The notes beneath the pieces are model-generated. The model saw nothing but the letters and a program-made list of their open reading frames with translations. It was not told where the DNA came from and made no database searches. DNA of 10,647 nt from Paracoccaceae bacterium (GTDB lineage: Bacteria > Pseudomonadota > Alphaproteobacteria > Rhodobacterales > Rhodobacteraceae). The translations under genes and the position numbers were made by a program. The DNA lies in contig JALWQC010000476.1 in assembly GCA_027080755.1 (NCBI GenBank), positions 1-10,647 of the forward strand, read 5' to 3'. This document shows positions 6,223 through 10,647 of this stretch, one piece after another. Every line of letters begins with the position of its first letter. The stretch's first letter is position 1.

Positions 6223-6675
6223 TCAGGCCGGGCTGTTTATGGCCGTTGTGCCAAGGATCATATCGTGCAGACCCTGCCCGTAACGCGAGCCAAGCATCAG
6301 GAAGGCGCTGACCAGTTGCAGGATCCCCGAGGCGCTCGCCAGCGAAAACAGGGCGGTATGGGCCAGGGCCAGACCCGGGCTTAGCCGCGCGCCACTGCGG
6401 TCGCGCAATTCGATCCCCACCAGCCGCATCCCCGGTGTCGCCGAGGCAGCCGCGATGGTCAGGCTGCGGTAGACAAAACCGGTCATCAGCCAGATGAAGG
6501 GGAAAAAGAAGAACCCGACGCCAAAGCTGACCAGACTAAGCAGCAGCGTAATGGCAAAGGTGATCGCCCCGTCAAACAGCCACGCAAGAAAGCGGCGCGA
6601 GGGCACGCCCTCGTAAAACTGTCTGTCCAGATCCGGGTCGGGCAGGCCGGTATGGGCCGAAGTGCTATAGGTCAT
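6223..6675 (-). CDS. RDD family integral membrane protein
   Basis: A 150-residue membrane protein of the RDD family. The family motifs are present: SRRFLAWLFDGAI (26-38, with Arg and Asp in the first helix), TPGMRLVGIELRDRSG (80-95) after the second helix, and RYGQGLHDMILGTTAI near the C-terminus (His-Asp pair). There are three hydrophobic stretches: about 29-50 plus 51-69, then about 100-130. Function is generally unknown; some RDD proteins have been linked to ion transport or stress, but nothing here specifies this. I prefer the start at 6675 (MTYSTSAHTG, with GGGGA upstream) over an in-frame ATG at 6762, because the intervening codons read through a hairpin (6701-6723) and overlap the preceding gene. 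It follows the DUF2852 gene by 55 bases. Confidence 0.85.
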   Translation of the reverse strand: MTYSTSAHTGLPDPDLDRQFYEGVPSRRFLAWLFDGAITFAITLLLSLVSFGVGFFFFPFIWLMTGFVYRSLTIAAASATPGMRLVGIELRDRSGARLSPGLALAHTALFSLASASGILQLVSAFLMLGSRYGQGLHDMILGTTAINSPA

Positions 6676-6700
6676 GGTGTCCCCGTGTTTATGGATGGTG

Positions 6701-6723
6701 CGCCCCCGCGGCTGGCGGGGGCG
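6701..6723. repeat. GC-rich hairpin between the DUF2852 and RDD genes
   Basis: CGCCCCCGC (6701-6709) and GCGGGGGCG (6715-6723) form a perfect 9-bp stem with a 5-base loop in the 55-base gap between the two genes. There is no T tract on either side (GCACCATC on the minus strand, ATAATGG on the plus strand). It is therefore not a canonical terminator; it may be a 3'-end stabiliser of the DUF2852 mRNA or a Rho-assisted pause. It is similar in composition to the hairpin after dctP. Confidence 0.55.
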
Positions 6724-6730
6724 ATAATGG

Positions 6731-7132
6731 TCAGGCCGGTGCCTGTTCGCCGGTGTCGGCATCTTTGCGCGAATTCATGAATTCGTCAAACTCGGCGCGG
6801 TCTTTGGCCTCGCGCAGGTTCTGCAGGAAGGACTGGAAGGCGTTCTGTTCGTCTTCCAGACGTTTCAGGGTTTCCTCGCGGTAGGCGTCAAAGGCGCTGT
6901 TGCCGGTGCTGCGTCCGTAGCGCTGCTTGCCGCAGCATTTCCCCATGCGTCCGCGCATCTTGTGTTTCATGTGATTTCCCATGCGATTGGTTCCGATCAT
7001 GTAAAAGAGGACAAAAAGGCCAACAGGCCAGAAGAAGACAAACCCCAGGACCATCGTTGCGATCCAGGCCGGCTTGCCGTGGTCATCGAGCCAATCCCGA
7101 CCTTGTTCAAACAGGTGAGCGGGAGAGTTCAT
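6731..7132 (-). CDS. DUF2852 family membrane protein
   Basis: A 133-residue protein recognised as DUF2852 from its layout: a short amphipathic N-terminus (LFEQGRDWLDDHGKP), one transmembrane helix PAWIATMVLGFVFFWPVGLF (21-40) running on to FVLFYMIGTNR, a basic Met/Arg-rich linker with a Cys-Cys pair (GKCCGK, Cys66-Cys67), and a charged, probably coiled-coil tail at about 80-118 (REETLKRLEDEQNAFQSFLQ). The start at 7132 is chosen over an in-frame ATG at 7213 because AAAGGA lies 8 bases upstream and the longer form would read through promoter-like sequence and a palindrome. No biochemical function is established for the family, which is common in Alphaproteobacteria. The gene sits behind a TetR regulator with a dyad in its upstream region, so TetR control is a reasonable guess. 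Confidence 0.82.
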   Translation of the reverse strand: MNSPAHLFEQGRDWLDDHGKPAWIATMVLGFVFFWPVGLFVLFYMIGTNRMGNHMKHKMRGRMGKCCGKQRYGRSTGNSAFDAYREETLKRLEDEQNAFQSFLQNLREAKDRAEFDEFMNSRKDADTGEQAPA

Positions 7133-7149
7133 TTTGGCGTTCCTTTCAA

Positions 7150-7172
7150 TGTAAATGTTATTCACATTAACA
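7150..7172. promoter_or_regulatory. 23-bp palindrome upstream of the DUF2852 gene (candidate operator)
   Basis: TGTAAATGT (7150-7158) and ACATTAACA (7164-7172) are inverted repeats with one mismatch and a 5-base spacer; the core AATGT-TATTC-ACATT is perfect. The size and symmetry suit a dimeric helix-turn-helix repressor such as the TetR protein encoded just upstream. It overlaps a weak promoter candidate on the minus strand (TTGCGA 7200-7195, 17-base spacer, AAATAT 7177-7172), so bound protein would block initiation. That this TetR binds here is inference. Confidence 0.5.
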
Positions 7173-7211
7173 TATTTGGGAGTCTTTTTGCTTTTCGCAA
7201 GGGCAGGGCGC

Positions 7212-7233
7212 AAAAAAACCGGAATTATTTCGG
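7212..7233 (-). terminator. Weak intrinsic terminator at the end of the TetR gene
   Basis: On the minus strand CCGAAA (7233-7228) can pair with TTCCGG (7224-7219) with one mismatch, followed by seven T (7218-7212). The TAA stop of the TetR gene (7227-7225) forms the loop. The stem is short, so termination may be partial. If real, it separates the TetR transcript from the DUF2852 gene. Confidence 0.35.
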
Positions 7234-7848
7234 AATTATGCCCAGACCACGCAGATAGATGCCGATTCCGCTTTCCAGCAACTCCTCGGGGGAAAAGGGG
7301 GCGCGTCCGCCCGGCTCGCCACGCGCGAACAGTTCCACCACGCCGTGGGACATGGCCCAGATGTGGTGGCTGACCATGCTGGCAGGGGGGCGGCGGTCGG
7401 GGGGGATATCCTCGAACAGTTTTTCCGCCGCTTGTGTCAGCACCGCCATGGCGCGGTTTTCCACCATGTTCAGGTCGGGATTGCCGGCGGTAGAGACGCC
7501 GGATTCAAACATGGCGATATAATGCCCGGGATTGGTGCGGGCGAAATCCAGATAGGCGCGGCCGGTTGCCTCGAAGGCGATCAGGGGGCTGGGGCGGGCG
7601 TGGTTATAGGCGGCCTCCAGTTGCTCGGCGAACAGGATATAGCCCTGGCGCGCCACCTCGGCGATCAGATCCTCGCGGTTCTTGAAATGGCGGTAGGGGG
7701 CGGCGGGGCTGACACCGGCCAGACGCGCGGCCTCGGCCAGGGTAAAGCCGTTCGGCCCCTTTTCCTGAATAAGCGAGAGGGTCGCCTCTACCAGCGCCTG
7801 CTTCAGATTGCCGTGATGATAGGCCTTGCGCCCGTTCTTTTTATCCAT
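7225..7848 (-). CDS. TetR family transcriptional regulator (WHG-type C-terminal domain)
   Basis: A 207-residue one-component repressor. The N-terminal helix-turn-helix spans about 10-57: HHGNLKQALVEATLSLI, then GFTLAEAARLAGVSPAAPYRHFKNREDLI, which is the TetR pattern including the YxHFxxxxxL end of the recognition helix. The C-terminal ligand domain ends with HHIWAMSHGVVELFARGE, the W..HG signature of the TetR_C_33/WHG group. The ligand is not predictable. It lies between ppk2 and the DUF2852 gene on the same strand. A promoter candidate in the 39-base gap after ppk2 would give a leaderless message, which fits the weak ribosome site (CGGGC). The palindrome at 7150-7172 is the most obvious candidate binding site, making DUF2852, and perhaps the RDD gene, likely targets. 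Family identity is firm; targets are inferred. Confidence 0.92.
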   Translation of the reverse strand: MDKKNGRKAYHHGNLKQALVEATLSLIQEKGPNGFTLAEAARLAGVSPAAPYRHFKNREDLIAEVARQGYILFAEQLEAAYNHARPSPLIAFEATGRAYLDFARTNPGHYIAMFESGVSTAGNPDLNMVENRAMAVLTQAAEKLFEDIPPDRRPPASMVSHHIWAMSHGVVELFARGEPGGRAPFSPEELLESGIGIYLRGLGIIPK

Positions 7849-7854
7849 GCCCGA

Positions 7855-7883
7855 TATCTAGCGTGCAGCGGGGGGCATAACAA
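7855..7883 (-). promoter_or_regulatory. Candidate promoter of the TetR gene
   Basis: Minus-strand TTGTTA (7883-7878) and TAGATA (7860-7855) are separated by exactly 17 bases, in the gap between the ppk2 stop and the TetR start. The hexamers are moderate matches only. Six bases lie between the -10 and the ATG, so transcription would start at the A of the ATG and give a leaderless mRNA, consistent with the missing Shine-Dalgarno site. No palindrome suggesting autoregulation was seen in the gap. Confidence 0.35.
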
Positions 7884-7887
7884 GGTG

Positions 7888-8775
7888 TCAGTCCCGTTCC
7901 GTGCGGATCATGTCGGGGGCGCCGCAGATCGCGGGGTCGGGGGGCTGGGCCACATTCAGGTTTTTCCCCGTATAGGGCAGCTGCGACAGCACCAGCCGGA
8001 TCGCCGCCAGCCGCGCGCGGCGTTTGTCGTCCGAGCGCACCACATTCCACGGCGCGGATTTCGTGTGGCTGCGGGCAAACATTTCCGTAATCGCCGCCGA
8101 ATACTGCGACCAGAGCGACAGCCCCTTGACGTCTATTCCCGACAGCTTCCATTGTTTGAGCGGATTGGATTCCCGTTCCAGAAACCGGCGCAACTGTTCC
8201 GCGCGCCCGACCGTCAGCCAGATCTTGATCAGGATAATGCCGTCGTCCTGCAACATCTGTTCGAAATCCGGCACCTGTTTGAAAAACGTCTTTTTCTGCG
8301 CCTCGGTGCAAAAGCCAAAAACCGGTTCGATCACGGCGCGGTTATACCAGGAGCGGTCGAAAAACGCGATTTCGCCGCGGTTGGGCAGATTGGCGATGTA
8401 ACGCTGGAAATACCATTGGCCGCGCTCGATCTCGCTGGGCTTGGACAGGGCAACGACCCTGGCCACACGCGGGTTCAGGTTTTCACGGAACCGCTTGATC
8501 GTGCCGCCCTTGCCGGCGGCGTCGCGCCCCTCGAACACCACGGCGATGCGCTGGCCGGTCCGGGCCGCCCAGGCCTGCATTTTCACCAGTTCCACCTGAA
8601 GCGCCTGATACTCGGCCTCGTATTCCTTGCGTTTCATGCGCTTTTTATAGGGATAGTCCGGGTTCAGGATGTCCTTTTTGCGCGCCTTCAGGATCGCCTC
8701 GCGCACGGCATCGGGGGCGCCGGTGCGGAAGAATTTCGTGATCGCCCCGTCAAAGGGTTTTTCGCTGTCACTCAT
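7888..8775 (-). CDS. ppk2: Polyphosphate kinase 2 family protein
   Basis: PPK2 enzyme, 295 aa, typical of the single-domain forms. The family transfers phosphate between polyphosphate and nucleoside phosphates in the cytoplasm. Visible motifs are the Walker A loop [15 protein letters not shown] (82-96, Lys89), [13 protein letters not shown], the Walker B/lid region [18 protein letters not shown] (138-155, Asp140), [15 protein letters not shown] and [14 protein letters not shown]. All expected catalytic residues are intact. The N-terminal part (about 1-60) includes [20 protein letters not shown], as in class I members; the class, and hence NDP versus NMP preference, cannot be settled by eye. 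The ATG (8775-8773) overlaps the metA stop as ATGA, so translation is probably coupled to metA. The linkage to methionine synthesis is not explained by known pathway logic beyond shared expression. Confidence 0.94.
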   Translation of the reverse strand: MSDSEKPFDGAITKFFRTGAPDAVREAILKARKKDILNPDYPYKKRMKRKEYEAEYQALQVELVKMQAWAARTGQRIAVVFEGRDAAGKGGTIKRFRENLNPRVARVVALSKPSEIERGQWYFQRYIANLPNRGEIAFFDRSWYNRAVIEPVFGFCTEAQKKTFFKQVPDFEQMLQDDGIILIKIWLTVGRAEQLRRFLERESNPLKQWKLSGIDVKGLSLWSQYSAAITEMFARSHTKSAPWNVVRSDDKRRARLAAIRLVLSQLPYTGKNLNVAQPPDPAICGAPDMIRTERD

Positions 8776-9701
8776 TTGGAATCCCCCTCCAGTATCTTGT
8801 CCAGATCGATGTTGGTGGTCTGGTAAATCTCGTTTATCCAGTTGCCGTAAAGCAGATGCGCATGGGAGCGCCAGCGGTTTTCCGGCGGCTGCGAGGGATC
8901 ATCGTCGGGATAGTAGTTTTTCGGGATTTCCACCGGCGCCCCCTTGGCCACATCGCGGTCGTATTCCTGTTTCAACGTGTCGCTGTCATATTCCAGATGG
9001 TTGAAAATATAGAGCGCACGGTGCTTTTTATCCTCTACCAGACAGGGGCCGACCTCGTCCGAGTGCATCAGGATGTCCAGATTGTCCAGCCCTTCGATGT
9101 CTTCCTTGCGCACCTCGGTCCAGCGGGACACCGGCACGGTGAAATCGTCGGAGAACCCGCGCAGGTAATGCGAGGCAGGGGCCAGGTTTTTATGCCGGAA
9201 ACAGCCAAAGGCCTTCTGGTCCAGCATGTGTTTGGGCACGCCGTTCTGGTGGTAGATCATCGCCATGCCGCCCCAGCAGACGCCGAAGGTGGACAGGACA
9301 TTGGTCTGCGTCCAGTCCATGACTTCCTGCATTTCGTCCCAGTAGGATACCTCTTCGAAGGGCAGGTGCTCGATCGGGGCGCCGGTGATGATCAGCCCGT
9401 CGAAATTGCGGTGTTTGACATCCTGAAAGGACTGGTAGAAGGCCTCCATATGGGCGGGGGCGGTGTTTTTGGCCACATGTTCGGTCATGCGGATCAGGGT
9501 CAGCTCGATCTGGATCGGGCTGGCGCCGATCAGGCGGGCGAACTGGGTTTCCGTCTGCTCTTTTTTCGGCATCAGGTTCAGCAGGCCGATCTGCAGGGGG
9601 CGGATTTCCTGCCGGTTGGCGGTTTCCTCGGACATGACATTGACGCCCTCGGATTCAAGGATGTCATAGGCCGGCAGGTCGGAAGGAATTCGGATAGGCA
9701 T
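8772..9701 (-). CDS. metAA: Homoserine O-acetyltransferase (MetA family, predicted acetyl-CoA specific)
   Basis: MetA-fold homoserine acyltransferase, 309 aa, the first committed step of methionine synthesis: L-homoserine plus acyl-CoA gives O-acyl-homoserine. The catalytic triad is present at canonical positions: nucleophile Cys142 in FGVCWGGMA, and His235 and Glu237 in FNHLEYD. Other family landmarks are [20 protein letters not shown] and [11 protein letters not shown]. Residue 111, in TGAPIE, is glutamate; in characterised MetA enzymes Glu at this position selects acetyl-CoA and Gly selects succinyl-CoA, so homoserine O-acetyltransferase is predicted although automatic annotation often says succinyltransferase. 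The start at 9701 shares a base with the upstream stop (TGATG), and the stop overlaps the ppk2 start, so the gene is the middle of a coupled trio. No riboswitch is visible directly in front of it. Confidence 0.95.
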   Translation of the reverse strand: MPIRIPSDLPAYDILESEGVNVMSEETANRQEIRPLQIGLLNLMPKKEQTETQFARLIGASPIQIELTLIRMTEHVAKNTAPAHMEAFYQSFQDVKHRNFDGLIITGAPIEHLPFEEVSYWDEMQEVMDWTQTNVLSTFGVCWGGMAMIYHQNGVPKHMLDQKAFGCFRHKNLAPASHYLRGFSDDFTVPVSRWTEVRKEDIEGLDNLDILMHSDEVGPCLVEDKKHRALYIFNHLEYDSDTLKQEYDRDVAKGAPVEIPKNYYPDDDPSQPPENRWRSHAHLLYGNWINEIYQTTNIDLDKILEGDSK

Positions 9702-10558
9702 CAGGTTTTGCTCCGCTCGAGGGCTGTTGCAATCAGGTCGTCAAAATCGGCGGCGTCGCGGATGTGGCGCACTTCGTCGGCCTCCAGCGTTATGCCGCGC
9801 TGCGCGATGGCTTCATAGCGGGGCAGGCGGTGTTGCAGCAGCTCGCGATAGCCCCAGCGGATAAAATCGTCCGGGTCCACATTGCGGGGCTGCACATCGC
9901 GTTCCGCCAGATATTGCGCCCATTTTTCACGCAGGAAATCCTCGCGGTAATACATCGGTTTGGGGGCGGCGGCGAAACGGGCGACCAGTTCATCCGTATG
10001 GGCCGCCGTGCCGCGGATCCACACCGGCAGCACGGATTGCGACAGCGCGTCCAGTGCCGGGTCGTCGGGGCCCTCTATCACCTCGCAGATGGAGCCGGAG
10101 GTATCGCAGACGAAATTGCGATAGCCATAGATATCCTGCGCCTTGTGGACAAAATGCGCCGTATCCTCCAGCGCCGCCAGTTCCGCCTGCCGGTGCTGGC
10201 GCTGGCGGGTTATATAGTCCTCGAAATCGATACCGCCCTTGTCGGGATTGCCCGGCTTGCCCAGATAGCTGGACAGCGGCGACAGGTTTTCAAAGGTGAT
10301 GTTGGAGGCAATATAGATCGAATCCGATTTCAGCAGGTCGCGCAGAAACGGCACCCGCATGGCCTCGCGCTTGAAATTGTCGACGATATGTTCGCCCATA
10401 TAGCGCGTGCCGATCCGGTAATCGACCGAGTAGTGAAACCAGTCCCCCGTATCGCGCAGCATGTTGGACAGATAGGTCTTGCCCAGCCCCGACATGCCGA
10501 TCAGCGCCACATTTTTATGCGCCGCCGCGTTCCAGTCCTTTGCCGAAGTATAGATCAT
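9701..10558 (-). CDS. Uncharacterised P-loop ATPase/kinase-like protein
   Basis: A 285-residue cytoplasmic protein with no signal or membrane segment. A Walker A loop [10 protein letters not shown] is at 21-30 after a hydrophobic strand (NVALI). It is followed by [14 protein letters not shown] (41-54), which resembles the acceptor region of NMP-kinase-type folds, and a hydrophobic strand ending in Asp, [12 protein letters not shown] (148-159), a candidate Walker B or nucleotide contact. [11 protein letters not shown] turn (100-109) and an Arg/Gln-rich helix (117-131) could form a lid. I do not recognise a characterised family; similar proteins are to my knowledge annotated only as ATPase next to metA in Rhodobacterales. 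The start at 10558 has GAGG 5 bases upstream. The stop overlaps the metA start as TGATG, implying translational coupling and a role tied to methionine or homoserine metabolism; a metabolite kinase or a MetA-regulating ATPase are both open. Confidence 0.82.
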   Translation of the reverse strand: MIYTSAKDWNAAAHKNVALIGMSGLGKTYLSNMLRDTGDWFHYSVDYRIGTRYMGEHIVDNFKREAMRVPFLRDLLKSDSIYIASNITFENLSPLSSYLGKPGNPDKGGIDFEDYITRQRQHRQAELAALEDTAHFVHKAQDIYGYRNFVCDTSGSICEVIEGPDDPALDALSQSVLPVWIRGTAAHTDELVARFAAAPKPMYYREDFLREKWAQYLAERDVQPRNVDPDDFIRWGYRELLQHRLPRYEAIAQRGITLEADEVRHIRDAADFDDLIATALERSKT

Positions 10559-10647
10559 GGTGCCTCTGTGCCGGGGGTGCCCGTTGTGATGGTGGGTCGC
10601 AAATGCGGATCCGTGGAAATATCCGCCCTGACGGGGGCGCCGTCAAG
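10555..10647 (-). CDS. Possible C-terminal tail of an upstream gene (30 codons visible)
   Basis: From the right edge an open frame reads LDGAPVRADISTDPH... and ends in ...TPGTEAP, stopping at TGA 10557-10555, which overlaps the ATPase start as ATGA. This frame has G or C at most third codon positions, as the neighbouring genes do, and the overlap matches the packing of the rest of the cluster. A second frame is also open over this short stretch, so coding is not proven. The Pro/Thr-rich sequence gives no family. If real, the metA cluster begins further upstream, outside the window. Confidence 0.42.
   Translation of the reverse strand, partial: LDGAPVRADISTDPHLRPTITTGTPGTEAP

Noticed and set aside
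6676..6762. Longer N-terminus for the RDD protein starting at 6762
   Set aside because: The extra residues are basic and low in complexity, read through the 9-bp hairpin at 6701-6723 and overlap the DUF2852 gene; the start at 6675 gives the standard family N-terminus.
7133..7213. Longer N-terminus for the DUF2852 protein starting at 7213
   Set aside because: It would translate AT-rich promoter-like sequence and the 23-bp palindrome; the start at 7132 has a good Shine-Dalgarno sequence.
7345..9818. Long plus-strand frames (493 and 320 codons) opposite the TetR gene, ppk2 and metA
   Set aside because: They are antisense shadows of genes with intact catalytic motifs; the translations are Gly/His/Arg/Gln-rich without domains.
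10559..10647. SAM riboswitch ahead of the metA cluster
   Set aside because: SAM-II elements are common before methionine genes in Alphaproteobacteria, but the visible 90 bases show no recognisable SAM-II or SAM-I conserved core, and a coding frame runs through them.
1..10647. CRISPR arrays, insertion sequences, tRNA or rRNA genes, toxin-antitoxin pairs, prophage genes
   Set aside because: No regularly spaced repeats, transposase motifs, terminal inverted repeats, or tRNA-like folds were seen; the window reads as ordinary core chromosome.

Overview
The window looks like a chromosomal segment of an alphaproteobacterium, most likely Rhodobacterales (Rhodobacteraceae/Roseobacter type). The basis is gene content and protein style: a TakP-like Tat-exported TRAP binding protein with very large DctQ and DctM subunits, a bacterial Bpt leucyltransferase, a DUF2852 protein, a class-I-like PPK2, and a MetA directly behind a P-loop ATPase. 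No mobile elements, CRISPR arrays, tRNA or rRNA genes were seen. The species assignment is inference.

Layout. (1) 1-310, minus: 5' end of ilvB (acetolactate synthase large subunit), cut by the window edge. Its 5' leader (about 311-514) holds what looks like a complete transcription attenuator: a promoter, a 16-codon leader peptide with an Ile-Val-Ile-Val-Leu run, alternative stems, and a strong intrinsic terminator before ilvB. The promoter spacing suggests the leader-peptide mRNA is leaderless. (2) About 515-790: AT-rich divergent intergenic region with a cluster of GGTAA/TTACC half-sites. (3) 791-5242, plus: a three-gene TRAP transporter operon (dctP, hairpin, dctQ, dctM) closed by a probably bidirectional terminator at 5251-5276. 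(4) 5321-7848, minus: bpt (N-degron leucyltransferase), an RDD membrane protein, a DUF2852 membrane protein and a TetR regulator, separated by hairpins or promoter-like gaps, with a 23-bp palindrome ahead of the DUF2852 gene. (5) 7888-10647, minus: a tightly packed cluster of a possible upstream gene tail, an uncharacterised P-loop ATPase, metA and ppk2, with start/stop overlaps at every junction (ATGA, TGATG, ATGA).

How the parts work together. The two amino-acid loci are ilvB, controlled by charged Ile/Val/Leu tRNA through attenuation, and metA, the first committed step of methionine synthesis. metA carries Glu111 and so is predicted to use acetyl-CoA despite the usual 'succinyltransferase' label. 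The TRAP operon is predicted to import a small organic acid, with a 2-oxo acid the best guess from TakP resemblance. The most interesting items are the ilv attenuator with its apparently leaderless leader ORF, the translationally coupled ATPase-metA-ppk2 cluster with an undescribed kinase-like ATPase, the hairpin that would hide the ribosome binding site of bpt, and the TetR/palindrome/DUF2852 arrangement. I did not find a clearly novel multi-gene defence or mobile system.
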